Part shown: positions 1 to 12,278 of the stretch, in pieces
Position numbering within the stretch: the first letter of the stretch is position 1
How the letters are laid out: each line of letters starts with the position of its first letter
Assembly (NCBI RefSeq): GCF_963676685.1
Contig: NC_092346.1
Coordinates: 78,135,821-78,199,820 of the forward strand
Reading direction: 5' to 3'
Length of the DNA: 64,000 nt
DNA from: Mytilus edulis
Lineage: Eukaryota > Mollusca > Bivalvia > Mytilida > Mytilidae
Program-made: the position numbers and the translations under genes
Notes under the pieces: model-generated
The model's input: only the letters and a program-made list of their open reading frames with translations
Told to the model about the DNA's origin: nothing
Databases searched by the model: none

Positions 1-799
1 TTATGCTTCTTGTACCTTCTGGATATAGGGCAGGTAGTCATTATATCTTTTATCTACTCTATCAGACATATATTCTTAATTTACTTGAAATGCAACAGAC
101 ATATATTTTAATTGAAAGAGTCCAAAAAAAAAGGCTAAAAATTATTTGTGATTGCTTTCAATTGGGCTAACATAATATGCTTTTGTCATGTATGTCACAA
201 ATATGTCAACACAAAATCTATCGTTTACTTGGCGAACTGGGCAGAATGACTTCATATTAAGTATAGTTAAGCAAATCCATTTATTAAAGGGGTTTCTAAT
301 ATATGTTGAAGTTTGTCAATGTGAAATATATATATATATATATAAATTGAACACACATTGTTGTATATGTTCTATTATATTTCTTGATCAGATTGATTTT
401 GAGAAGTTTCCATAGCAGGATGTTCTTTCAACCTATGGCAAAACTTGTCAATGTAAAATCTTCTACAGTTTGAATTGATTCCTTTGGAATGGAGATAAAC
501 CTGATACATTTGCTTTTTCACACTTAAAGAATTTTACAGATATACTACTTTTCATAGGAGCTGTTTTTCAAATTTAGAGCTAAGTGTTTTGTGTTAAGAA
601 ACCGGCACATTTTGAAGCATAATACATTATCAAACAACCTACAGCTGTGCTAAAGAAGTAATGTTATGTTGCTTATCATTCCTCCATAAAGTTAACAGAG
701 TAAAAGGAAAATGAGTCATAATACATGTATGACAAATGAACAAAACAATATATATATTAAGTGCTGGATTCACTGAAACATTCCAACAATTTATGAAAC
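1..799. other. AT-rich intergenic stretch, no gene recognised
   Basis: Only short chance reading frames and AT microsatellite runs are visible. I see no splice-bounded exon and no known repeat. Confidence 0.5.
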
Positions 800-928
800 A
801 AAGCATTATTGAAGAGTATAACACATATTCTATCTATTTCCATCTCTTGTCTTTTGTATCTAAAGCATTATTGAAGATTATAACACATATTCTATCTATT
901 TCCATCTCTTGTCTTTTGTATCTAAAGC
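800..928. repeat. 62-bp tandem duplication
   Basis: A 62-bp unit starting AAAGCATTATTGAAGA at 800 is repeated from 862 with a single obvious difference (GAGTATAAC against GATTATAAC). A few bases of a third unit follow at about 924. The near-identity means a recent local duplication. It gives a repeated 114-residue open frame that I do not regard as a gene. Confidence 0.85.
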
Positions 929-1015
929 TTTACATTCTACTCCTTTCTTTTATTATGTTTAATTTCAATGGTGCTATGTCAAGAAATGTTTTACTTGAGT
1001 GTATTATTAGTTGGA

Positions 1016-1215
1016 TACTAATTTTTGTGGATTTTAGGAGCCACATGAGAACCTTCAATTTAGATGATGAATTAAGTTAAAATTTTCTAATGTCTTGTAT
1101 GCAGACTTTTGTAAAACGGTTAAACCATGCAATAAGATATCTCAAAAATACAAGTTGTCCTTAATCCACAAAAATTGGTACATACGAAAATAAGTGAATC
1201 CACAGTAACTCTTTA
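1016..1215. mobile_element. Partial MITE of the ACTGTGGATTCA inverted-repeat family
   Basis: The right end (about 1168-1215) reads AATTGGTACATACGAAAATA and ends in GAATCCACAGTAAC, as in the fuller copies at 56491 and 57592. The left half keeps only an inner inverted match (CTAATTTTTGTGGATTTTAG), so this copy has lost its left terminal repeat. No coding capacity. Confidence 0.6.
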
Positions 1216-3515
1216 TGACAAACTTACTAACAAACAACTTACAAACAAATGTGCCATACATTGCCAGAAAAATGTTTTTTTTAAGAAATGTTAAATTAAT
1301 CTTATTATTCAAAGCCACCTTATGAATGATAATAATAAAAAAGGTAAATGAAAACTTACCCTTCAGTTATCTTACACTATTATTTGTAAACATCTGTAGT
1401 TCCCCTTTATCCAGTCAGTAACCATGAATATAAGCATAATTGACTGTAAAATAATCTTCAAGAACACATAAATGTCAATTGTGTCTACTGACCACCAATT
1501 CACAATTTTAAGAATGACAATCTATTTGTTTTTAAATTATAAAAAAAATGTGTTCTGTTATTTAAAACCTTTCAGTATTAAATTTTTAACATGTTAAAAG
1601 TTGGAGCATTACTTATTTTTGATTAAACAGCCGGTTTCAGAATTCAACTATTTCGCTAGACTAAAACCATCAAAATTTTCTAAATCCTTGTAAGAGTTAT
1701 TGTCCCCTTGTGTTAGTTTGAGTGTTTTAAGTAAGCATTTCCAAATAAAGACACGATTTATGTTTCTCCACATACATGTATGAGAAACAATTGCTTTTTC
1801 ACATGTGAAGTTTTGCACAGATAGACAAAACAGTCATATAAAACAACTCATAATTACCAAATGATTACTGTCCCTTTTTACTTGCATAGGAGAAAAAGAA
1901 CAAGAAATACAAATTTGTGTCAAAAATAATTTTTAACCCCTACAATTCAGTGTTTTCTATCTGAGATATATTATACAGCAAAGACAAGTTACTTCTTAGG
2001 TTATAACCAGACCTTAGTTACTGTGATATGAATTTGAAGATATAAGTTGTTCTTTGAAATGTTTTATTCACATTTGAATCTGTTCCTCAATTGATATTAT
2101 TTATACATATCCATTTTGTTTTTATTTAATGTGTAAGATATTGTAAATAAGCATTTTAGTTAAAACACTCTGTAATTGATAATAAGGTTGTCAAATGTAA
2201 TTTTTATTCAAAGTAAACCATTTCACCTTCTTAATTTTCATTTTTTAATATGGTAGGTATTTGAAAATAGTAAATGTTTGCTTTGTAATTTCAATTAAAT
2301 GTAATTTAAAATAAATCAGTTTTAATAATGAAAATAGGCAATTCACTTTTTACATGATCAATAAAATGTCAAATTTCAAATGAATTTCCATTTAAATATC
2401 ATTATTATAATATATGATTTGTACAAGGAAAGGAATACACTGTCCTGTTTTTAATTTAATGGTTATATTATTTATGTAAAACAAGTAATTTGAAAGAAAA
2501 AATGGATTGCAAAAGCTGATAAGTCATTTTATGTGGTAAACTTTTGCATGCATGAAAATACAAAACAAAAAAATCAGTGTGTAAATTTTATATCATTTTA
2601 TAATCGTGTATGTATTGAATATTCGGTTGTGAACCAGAGAAATTAGTGCTTAGAAAGTAAACAAATTTAAAAATAGACATCAAGTGTTGTTTTCAATGTT
2701 ATTATATAGCCAGCAATATGATCATTTGACACCTGTCAATAGTGGATGTAATAGAGTTTACTGTCTGCACATCTATCATCAAATCACATTTCAACATTAG
2801 AAAACATTACCCATTTTCCTTTTACCAAAGAAATATCAAAAGTTATAACCTCAGTCAATAAGTATTTTCAAATATTACTTTCTCTCATAAAAATAAGGAG
2901 ATTTAGTATAATTGCCAAGGAGACAACTATCCACAAAAGTTCAACTGAAAGGGGGCATTAAGGATTACCCTGGTCGGTCATAGAAAGTAACAAGTCCTGT
3001 ATCCAGAAAAATACAAGAAGGTGGCCATAGGATGTCTTGCTTGTAAATTGCAAAATCATACCTTGCATATTGTTTTCTTGGAAACTAAATCACATTTATT
3101 TCTGTATTTTGTCATTAGAGATAGCTTGGAGTATGAAGTCTTCTCATTGTTCAAAAATGTTTTATAACATTTGCAGCAAAGTTAAATTAGATAGTGGAAA
3201 TGGCTAATTTACCATTTCTGTACTTTTTACGGGGACATACCTCAAGAAAGGTGAACGTGACACCATCCAAAATAGATATTGAACTGTGTTTGGTGGTTAT
3301 AGGAATTGTCTTTAATTTCATACTATTTGGTTGATGCAAACTAAAGTAATAAATTGGAAACCAATTTTGATCAATTTTGGTCATACGTTCAATTGATCTC
3401 TTTATTGGTGAATTTGTATGATGCCCCTTGCTTCATCAAACAACCAGTTATTGATTATTCATATCTTGTTCAGAGTCGTGATTCTTGTCCTTGATCTCAT
3501 TCATGGTTATTGACA
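1216..3515. other. AT-rich intergenic stretch, no gene recognised
   Basis: About 2.3 kb of AT-rich sequence with no supported exon. A few bases near 2915 (AAGGAGACAACTATCCACAAAA) match the retroelement-tail repeat described at 49085. Confidence 0.5.
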
Positions 3516-3516
3516 G

Positions 3517-3655
3517 GGCCTTTGGTAGCTGACTATGCTGTATGGTCTTTGTTAATTGTTGAAGGCTGTACGGTGACCTATAGTTGTTAATTGCTGTGTC
3601 ATTTGGTCTCTTGTAGTGGCTTGTCTCGTAGACAATCATGCCACATCTTCATATT
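3517..3655 (+). repeat. Truncated retroelement 3' tail (family of 49085-50665)
   Basis: It holds GCTGACTATGCTGTATGGTC, then GGTGACCTATAGTTGTTAAT, and ends at a CACATCTT block followed by AT-rich sequence. This matches the reverse complement of 49085-49215. The shared end is the 3' end of the reverse-transcriptase element, so this is a 5'-truncated copy. Confidence 0.75.
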
Positions 3656-5021
3656 TTCTATATGTATATAGAATCAATGTCAAGCAGAGGATTCACCTGA
3701 CCTTGATATCATTAAATGATTCAGTGATCAAAGCGAAGTCATCGCTGTTAATTCTGTTTCTCTAATACATAACTGAAAGGTGAATTTAATTTGGTATTTA
3801 GAATGATTTTTGAGGTGTGTATAACTATCTGACTTGGACCTCATTTTCATGATTCATTTGTCATCGTAAAATTGCCGTGAGTGCGTTCGCTTCACACAAG
3901 TACTACATCAACTATATTTGATTTTGTGTGTAGACTGAATGTAACCTTGGTGTATGGTTGTTTTGCAGTGTTCATCTGACGATTAGCTCATTGGCAATTT
4001 TTTACTTATCATGAATAGGTATGTTTCTTAAATAAAACTAGAAATAGGTCAACTAAATTTGGTGTAAAAAATGTATCTTACAAGGTTTCTCTAACCTTGA
4101 CATTTGACTTCATTTTCGAAGCATTAATAATATTAAGTATAGGTGAGACTTTCAATAAGACATTGAAATATTAATAAGTGGCATTGAATACCTTTATGGT
4201 TTCATGGATATATTGATAAGTTTCAACATTTATCCGATTTTGACTCGGTCTTTGAGTGAAAAAGGGGAAGGAAATCTAACTGACATCTCCACTGTAAGAT
4301 CCATCTGTGAACTCAAAGATTCATGGGAATAACAAACTTATTGCCTTTAACAATTTGTTTTATAAGTGGTTTAATAATTATTTTAGTTCCAATAAGTTAT
4401 ATATGTATTCATTTATTTTTGTTTTAGTCTGGTATAGGAATTGTAATATTAAGTCCCTCCTTGACTGAAGTCTTATTGTTTGATTTTTGTTTGTTTTTAT
4501 GATACCAACTTTTATGTTAGTTTGTTGTCTCGATTCCCCCTAAGTGAAATTTGTTTGGTCTCTTTCGTTTGTTTGATTGTTTCCTCATTTTCAATTACAC
4601 ATTAGAAGGCATGATCAATACAACGATTTGATCAGTAACAAGTGTTGATCAAGATTTTTTTATATGGATAATGTGCACTCCCTGAATTCCATGTACTAGT
4701 ATTGCGTTGCTATGCCAGATTTTGCTTGCTTCACAGAAATATTTAAAAACGAAATATAAAAGACTTTCCAGTGATAAGAACGTGCTTTGAATTATATTGC
4801 AACCAATCAAAATGTTGTTTTAACATTATTATGTTTCGTTGATGACAGTCTAAGCATATTTCAAATAAAAAGATTTAACATAGTATGTTTTTTTTATGCG
4901 TATGGCATTCAAAGCTTTGTGAAATAAAAAAATTATAGATCGAAAAATAGATAAAATAACTAAGACAAAATCACATTTAATAGCATATATTTATCTACGA
5001 ATGTCTATAATAGAATTGAAT
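3656..5021. other. Intergenic stretch downstream of the hillarin-like gene
   Basis: No exon or recognised repeat seen. It includes the presumed 3' UTR and downstream region of the minus-strand gene ending at 5022. Confidence 0.45.
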
Positions 5022-8000
5022 CTATTTTGGCTTTTTATCGACAATGTAAAATTTGTAAAGTGAATGAAATTTTCCATTTGCATCATCAGAAGTACTACCA
5101 TATATAACGATGGCATCTCCAGACTGGGGTGTTGTTATTTTTCCTTCCCAGGTTCCGTTTTCATCGCATTCTAGAGGGATGTTTTCCACCATGATTTGTC
5201 GAAGGTACTGTGAAGACAGACGGATTTTAACTTTGGACTTTGCTGGAAGCTCTCGAGCATGTGGTTCATGGAGGGTAACATGATAAGTTTGCGCATGTGT
5301 AAAAACATATGGCAGAGACTTTACGTAGTTGTTAACGTCCGTGCATTTTAGTAGATATTTAACCATTAACTGCGCCGGCTGTGACATCTCGCCATCTTTC
5401 TTCCCGTAAATTCTAAGTACATAGGTTCCTGGGGACGGAGGTCTGGCTTGAACACTGTATGTAAGAGTGTCAAATTGATAAACTAACGTGTAATCATCCA
5501 TTTTCACATGATCTATGGTCTCCATTGCGCATGTTATGTTTCTAACAAGAATGCTGGCAGTAATGGTTATGTGAACTTCTTTCCTAAATATAAGAATAGG
5601 CTCTTTATGCGAAAAGTCTAATCCCCAATCCTTTGCAGTTTCTTCGAGCTTGACAAGTTTGTTGTATTCAGCTAAAGTGATTGGTTGTTTGAGAAGCTGC
5701 CAATTATTGTTGATCTTTCTATCAGAGCTTGTCCATGGATAATGATCGTTGATGAATTTATCTGGATCTGTAAGGAACCAGAATTCTTCGTATTTCCTTA
5801 CCCAATAACAAGTTTCATCTTCGTAACCAGCTCCCCAACAGCAGTCGACAAACCGCCAATCGTCGTCGACAAAGACAGCATTCCATGCGTGATCAGGAGA
5901 ATCATGTGGTGTGTAAGGTATTTCTGGATCGTGGTCCGTGCGCTTTGCAAAACCAGATAGATTCACGACAGGAACACCAGAACTCCTGATACAAACATAA
6001 TACAAATAAAATTATTGACAATATAATTTTTTTTTATGTCTTGCCAGGTCTGAATTTCAATAAAAAGTTACTAGTAAATTTTGCCTTGTCTTTTTGCGCT
6101 AGGCCTTCAAACTTATGCAAAACTACATACATTGTACTAATATATATATAGATCCTTTTTGGATCTTTTCATTAAAATTTAGATATGAGCAACAAGTTTA
6201 CCCAACAATGTATTACGCTGCAAGATGTCTAATAAATACAAAGTTGTTAATAAGTTGTATTTTTAAATTGGGTAAAATGGTTCTTTTTGAATTATATGTC
6301 AATCAATATCATTGATCATTGTAGCTGATATATCTTTGAGTTAACAAATTAAATGATTCCATTCATTATTTTACAAAATTTTTAGTTTTTAAAATTTAGA
6401 AACCTCTCTACATTACAAATAGAAAAGCACAATACACATAGAATTGAGAATGGAAATGGGGAACCAAAAAACAAGAAACTGCTCAAGGTTGTCAATGGTT
6501 CTTCAACACAGCGGGAAAATCTGCACCTGATTCGCGCTTTAGATAAACTGATGCATACTCGTTTAGCAATATGACACCGAAACGTACATTAATGAACCAA
6601 AAAATAAAATAGAAAAACGCACAAAACTAACAAAGCCTAGAGGTCCCTTTTCAAAGCATATCTGCACAGAATAGACAATTAAATTATTTAAATAAGAAAT
6701 AAAACCCAGAAAAAACAAAGCCAAGCAAAGAAAAAAAAAATTTAAAAATCCAATAACTATAGTAAAAAAGTAATTTTATGTTTTGCATACAATGAATACT
6801 TACTTGCACATTGTTGCGAACAGGTTGCAATAGCCGACCGCATCTCCTGCTCGTCTGCGGAACACAGTATTAGGGTCTGTCAGGGACTCGCCACCACCTT
6901 TATTGTTCGATGTTTCATACCTTAAAATATTAAGAAAAAGAAATAATTGAAAATCGTTGCATTCATTTAGACACACTTAACACTGAACTGATAGGGAAAA
7001 AACACCTGCTCTCTCTCCCGTTAACCTCCGCTCACTAAAAAAAACATACAAAAAGAAATTAAAAGAATGTATTCCTTGTTTCGTCATGTTGCACAATAAG
7101 TATTCGTATTGTGTCATGTGTGACCATGGAATAGTGTAATAAAAGGATGACGGTTCTTGTACTTAAAACTTTGAAAATTGAATACCAAAGAAAATAAATA
7201 TGCAGGATGTATATACATGCATGTTATTATTTCAATGTTACTCACGAAATATTTGCTGTTATCCATACAAAGAATGATCGAACTTTCTCTTTGTCAGTAT
7301 CACATATTGCTACCAGATATTTCGTTAAGCTTTTGATGGACTTCAATGCTGACCCTGGAACCTGGAATATAATATCAATACTGAGAATGGAGGTCAAAGT
7401 AACGGACATTGCAGGGAAGTACAATAAACACATACATTATAACTAGATATATATATACGATTCCTTTTCAGACATCTGCATACTGTCATCTTACAACGTC
7501 ATAATATACGGCGATTAGATTTGAATTTTTCGTCAAAAATCATAATATATTTCATTATTGAAGTTTTCCTAAATGATTTAAAAATATATATATATCTGTA
7601 TTACGAAGCACAACGTCTTGGTTTTGATGTACTGAATGATTACAGAAACGCACTACCTACTAGATGCGCTAAATCGAAAATACAGCATGAATTTATAAAG
7701 TAGCAGTATAATAGGTAATCTTTCCAATGAACATAAAAAAAACACCCACCTAAATACACAAGAAAACACAAACACACACATGTAATAAGTTTGTGAACTT
7801 ACATTCAAAGCATGATCATCAATTTCTTTGAACTTTTCTATATCTGAATACTTGATGATTTCTTTTTTCTTTCCAGTAGGCGCTCGTAGAATATATGGAA
7901 CAGGTGCGTTTTTCAGTCTACCCATGCACCCTTGAGAGATTCCCCCGCAGAAGCACCCAACAACATCACCATCTTGAATGTCGTCAGCTTCAACATGAAC

Positions 8001-8024
8001 CTCAATGGATGGGTTACATCCCAT
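5022..8024 (-). CDS. Hillarin / kyphoscoliosis-peptidase-like protein (transglutaminase-like domain)
   Basis: Four coding exons (8024..7803, 7361..7246, 6920..6804, 5985..5022) join in phase through GT..AG introns to give 472 residues. The transglutaminase-like core shows GDAVGYC with Cys about 144, DHAWNAV with His about 184 and FVDCCWG with Asp about 199. That is the Cys-His-Asp triad of the family that includes KY peptidase and hillarin. A motif typical of the family start (KVRSFFVWITANISY) spans the exon 2/3 junction. The C-terminal ~250 residues look like the beta-rich region that follows in this family. The protein starts MGCNPS, a fit to an N-myristoylation signal with a neighbouring Cys, so membrane anchoring is inferred. 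Family members act at cytoskeletal or muscle attachment sites; substrate here unknown. An AG in TGTAG 13 bases upstream of the ATG suggests a preceding non-coding exon. Confidence 0.88.
6441..6560 (+). repeat. Dispersed repeat with TGGAAATGGGGAA core
   Basis: It lies in the last intron of the hillarin-like gene. GAATTGAGAATGGAAATGGG and TTCTTCAACACAGCGGGAAA resemble 13136-13290 (ACAACGCAGCGAGAAAATCT). Confidence 0.5.
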
Positions 8025-9555
8025 TTTGTAGACTACATTTAATAATATAAAGAAGTATTACTTTATAACTAGGAAAATTTTTATATTTTTATATTTGTGT
8101 CATATTTCCATTTTACTTAATAAAAGATAATAAAAGCTTGCTTTTTTGTTAAAGAAGAAAATGGCCAATGTTTTTGCTTGTTGTAAAATGATTCTAGTAA
8201 ACCAAATACCGTGAAAAAATATCGAACATCAAATAAAAGACTTATAATATACAGACGTTTTTGTGCATTAGTACTCGGAATATACTAGTGTTTGCTTACA
8301 TCAACTTCATTTGACCCTTGATAGATTGTCTCATTGGCATTTATATGAATACCACATCTTTTTGTCATTATAGTAATTGGAAATTGACAATTACCACGCG
8401 CTGAACCTTCATTTTATTTGCATACTCTGTCTCCGTAGATTATAAAATTATAAAATACTTACTGTAATTAGAAATTTCTTTTTAAATTACTCGATGTCTA
8501 CCTAACAACCACACACATGTGTGTAATCACGCTTAAACTAAACAACAAACTATATAAAACGATCGTTTTACAATTATTTAATTGAATTCAAAAGAATCTA
8601 AAAGCGTGAACTGCATTGTCTTTTTTAAAAACAACTACTTACATATCCCACAGTTCAACTGATATATCCTATTTTAAAGTACGTTCCAAATATATTTGAT
8701 ATAAACGAAACGGGGATCTTTATCTTTATTTTATCAATCGCATTTTTTCCTTGAGATATTCCCAAATCGGAAAATGAAGGACATAACTCTAGATATACTA
8801 AATTAAAATATCTAAAAGTTATTCTTATTTGCAGTAAAAGCAACATACACACAATTGTAATTTTACGATTTAACAAGATTTGCCCATTGACATTTCTATT
8901 TTAATTAAGAAATATAAAATGATAGCGACTAAATATATATATCCAAATTTAAAATGATAAATTTTCTTATACACATATTATATATATGTTCATATATATA
9001 TATAACTTTATTCTGATAAACCTTTGTCAATACAATGGTATACAGATATAACAAGAAATAAATGGCACAGTTATAGTTTCAAAGAAAACATAATTAATGT
9101 GTTCATTATTTACAATTAATTGTAAACCATAGCACTGAACAGAACTGGAATCAGCATAAGTATCCTGTTTTGGCTGCTCCATAGGTGCATAATTCCATGA
9201 CTGCACTATGTATCTTATTTTGCCTTTTTTCGCGACATATCACGGTTCTACAAAATAGAGCGGGATTTTGTCCTCTCACACGGAGGACGGACATTCTAAT
9301 ACTTGTTCTTAATTGTATATTTTGACTATCAAGAGGCATTATCAGTCAATTTCATGTTAAACAATTTAACTCAAATTCCAATATTTGAGTTCTAACATAA
9401 AAGGTATATCAAATTTATAAAAAAAGTCTAAATTAAACAACTAATAAGACATAGGCTCGATAATATGTATCATCGGTTCGTGTGTATTTTAGTCTAAACG
9501 TAATCTAATTAACCAATGAATTGAACTCCGAAGACTGGCGACGGTCATATGAGCA
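8025..9555. other. Upstream region of the hillarin-like gene, no further gene
   Basis: AT-rich. A short truncated retroelement-tail fragment lies at about 8320-8365 (GTCTCATTGGCATTTATATG then ACCACATCTTTTT). No other supported feature; the promoter or non-coding first exon presumably lies here but cannot be placed. Confidence 0.4.
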
Positions 9556-11131
9556 ATATAACTAAACAAAAATATAGATATAAATAAATAGCGAACTCGT
9601 GCAATTGGATTTTTCTAGATTTGTTAAATCATATTACCGGTAAAACTATATGTAAGTTATCGTTATAACCTGTATAAGAATTAGTTTTTGTTGATCGGAT
9701 CAGTCAATCGAAATTATTTACATTCGATTCACTTTTAATGCTGACATTATTTTCCTTTTAACAGCTGAACATGCATAATTTATGCGTAATACATCTATAG
9801 CTAAAGGGTTAAACCGGAGGTCACATGAATTGAACCAAACTGGTTGCTAAAAGCTGATTATTGTTTTCACTATTTCACCTTCATTAATGATTGAACAAGA
9901 GAAAAAAAAAACATATTTTAAATGGTTCAAACGACAAGGTTTGACATTCACCTTACAATACGTCTACATTGCCTATTTACTAGAAAAATTATGAATACAT
10001 TTTACAGCGATTTCCAAAGATCTATCACCGACTCTTAATCCGCCAAATTAGCCCAAAATGGTAAACAAAAAGTGCCAAAGAAAACAACTGTAAAGGTTCG
10101 AGACGTTCAAGCACATAAACATGTAGAGTGATGACTTTCATTTGTCTTTGTTCTATCATTAATATAACTTTTACTGTTTGGTCCGATATAACTGAACAAA
10201 AATATAGATATAAATAGATAGCGAACTCGTGCAATTGGATTTTTCTTGGTTTTTTAAAATTTATATTATCGGTAAAACTATATGTAAGTAATCGTTTTTA
10301 CCTGTATAAGAATTAGTTTTTGTTGATCGGATCAGTCAATTTAAATATATACATTTGATTCACTTTTAATGTTGACATTATTTTCCTTTTAATAGCTGAA
10401 CATGCAAAATTTATGCGTAATACATCTGTAGATAAAGGGTTAAACCGGAGGTCACATGAATTGAACCATACTGGCTGCTGAAAGCTGATTATTATTTTCA
10501 CTATTTCACTTTCATTAATGATTGAACAAGAGAAAAGAAAACATATTTTAAATTGTTCTAACGACAAGGTTTGACATTCACCTTACAATACGTCGGGCTC
10601 TACATTGCCTATTGTCTAGAAAAAATATGAATAAATTTATCACCGACACTTAATCCGCCAAATTAGCCCAAAATGGTAAACAAAAAGTGCCAAAAAAACC
10701 CAACTGTAAAAGTTCGAGACGTTCAAGCACATACACATGTATAGTGATGACTTTCATTTGTCTTTGTTCTATCATTAATATTACTTTTACTGTTTGGTCC
10801 GGTATAACTGACATAAATAGATAGCGAACTCGTGCAATTGGATTTTTTTAGGTTTATTTAATTTCATACTATCGGTAAAACTATATGTAACTTGAAGTTA
10901 TCGTTTTTACCTGTATCTGTAAAGAATCAGTTTTTGTTGATCGGATCAGTCAATCAAATGATTTACATTTGATTCACTTTTAATGTTGACATTATTTTCC
11001 TTTTAATAGCTGAACATGCAAAATTTATGCGTAATGCATCTATAGCTAAAGGGTTAAACCGGAGGTCACATGAATTGAACCATACTGGCTGCTAAAAGCT
11101 GATTATTATTTTCACTGTTTCACTTTCATTT
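9556..11131. repeat. Three tandem copies of a ~0.6 kb repeat
   Basis: The anchor GCGAACTCGTGCAATTGGAT occurs at 9591, 10221 and 10823 (spacings 630 and 602). Each copy shares further blocks in order: TTTTTGTTGATCGGATCAGT, TTAAACCGGAGGTCACATGA and, in the first two, TTAATCCGCCAAATTAGCCC and AAGTGCCAAA. Copy 1 is about 9556-10187, copy 2 10188-10800, and copy 3 10801-11131 is truncated where the 26-bp satellite starts. No coding frame persists across the copies. It is unclassified; a GGTTCGAGAC block resembles a polymerase III B box but is not enough to call a SINE. Confidence 0.85.
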
Positions 11132-11136
11132 GAATA

Positions 11137-11314
11137 GTTGTTATATTATATGTCATTATGTTATTGTTATATTATATGTCATTATGTTATTGTTATATTA
11201 TATGTCATTATGTTATTGTTATATTATATGTCATTATGTCTTTGTTATATTATATGTCATTATGTTATTGTTCTATTATATGTCATTATGTTATTGTTCT
11301 ATTATAAAGTTCAA
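11137..11314. repeat. 26-bp satellite array, about 6.8 units
   Basis: The unit TTGTTATATTATATGTCATT+ATGTTA is repeated head to tail. Early units are nearly identical; later ones carry A to C and TTA to TCT changes. The array sits exactly where the third copy of the 0.6 kb repeat breaks off. Open frames across it encode only a 26-residue repeat and are not genes. Confidence 0.92.
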
Positions 11315-11629
11315 AATACTTTAAACGACTTAATTATTTTAATCGCGTAGGGGTATTAACCATAAGAATTTCTTGATAATTTTAAATCTCGGTCTGTTTC
11401 TGAAATTAGTTCTAACATACTTATGATTTTTACCCGGTATACCACCATTATGTGAAATTATAATTTTGGAAAAAAACATTGAACGGCAAAATTATTTTAT
11501 AGTCCTTCATATGTGACGTTTAAATTGTATGACGCCTAACACGCGAAGCTTTTTTTTTTCTAATTTGATAGTCAAAGATGCTTTTTGTGCTTTTTTGTTT
11601 AATATTTGTTTGTTTTGAGATTGTGACAC

Positions 11630-11865
11630 AGTGTTGACTGTTTTGTTCACGCATCGTTGTACATATAATGGAATTTTATGCGACTGTCATACAAGTGAGA
11701 GGTTTAGCGCATTAAAACCAGGTTAAATCAACCATTTTCTACACAATAAAATGCCTGTACCAATTCAGTAATATGACAGTTGTTGTCCATTTGTTTGATG
11801 TGTTTTATCATTTGAATTTTCCCATGTGATTGGGGACTTTAAGTTTTGAATCCCCCCCCCCCCCA
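11630..11865 (+). repeat. Dispersed repeat with CAAGTGAGAGGTTTAGC core
   Basis: It shares CATACAAGTGAGAGGTTTAG, an ACCAGGTTAAATCAACCATT-type block and ACAGTTGTTGTCCATTTGTT with copies at 12525, 34500 and 50695 (+) and 31140, 38350 and 59335 (-). No coding capacity; class unknown. A poly-C tract (14 C, A, 6 C) follows at about 11852. Confidence 0.7.
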
Positions 11866-12248
11866 CCCCCCAAAAAATACTTTCAGGCTTAATCAGACGG
11901 AAACCAATAATTACAATAAATCCAATGTTTTTAGTTATTCTTGTTATGTTTAAAAAACGGCTAATGATCTACAATGTTTTTGGTAAAGTCTATTTCAAAA
12001 TCTGTAATCCAAATTGTTTGTTTTATATTTTAGTTCAATTGTCCACCAAAGAGATTATGGGCTACTTAAACACCGTGATAACAAAATTAAATTCTAATAA
12101 TGAAAGTTTTACCCACTCTAACCCGTCGATTTATCGAAATCCTTCAGTTACCTTGTTATATCGCAACAGTTTCAAGTTTATTGCATCAATTTCTTGTAAA
12201 GGATTTTTACATTTGTTTGGAAAAACATTACAAGAAGACATTAAATGA
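11866..12248. other. Short gap downstream of the EF-hand gene
   Basis: No recognised feature apart from AT-rich reading frames on the plus strand, which I do not take as coding. Confidence 0.4.
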
Positions 12249-12259
12249 TTTATTTTATT
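12249..12259 (-). other. Overlapping polyadenylation signals
   Basis: On the minus strand AATAAA occurs twice in overlap (12259..12254 and 12254..12249), about 20-25 bases after the stop of the EF-hand gene. The position suits its poly(A) signal. Confidence 0.55.
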
Positions 12260-12278
12260 TTCGTGAGGTAGACCATAA

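Noticed and set aside
736-1080. 114-residue open frame
   Set aside because: It spans the 62-bp duplication and part of a MITE, with no splice, signal or family support.
5685-5960. 91-residue plus-strand frame
   Set aside because: It is the antisense shadow of the last hillarin-like exon.
10080-10120. B-box-like GGTTCGAGAC in the 0.6 kb repeat as evidence of a tRNA or SINE
   Set aside because: No matching A box or tRNA fold could be found at the right distance.
11130-11350. Two overlapping open frames encoding Tyr/Leu-rich repeats
   Set aside because: They are translations of the 26-bp satellite; every frame stays open because the unit lacks stops.
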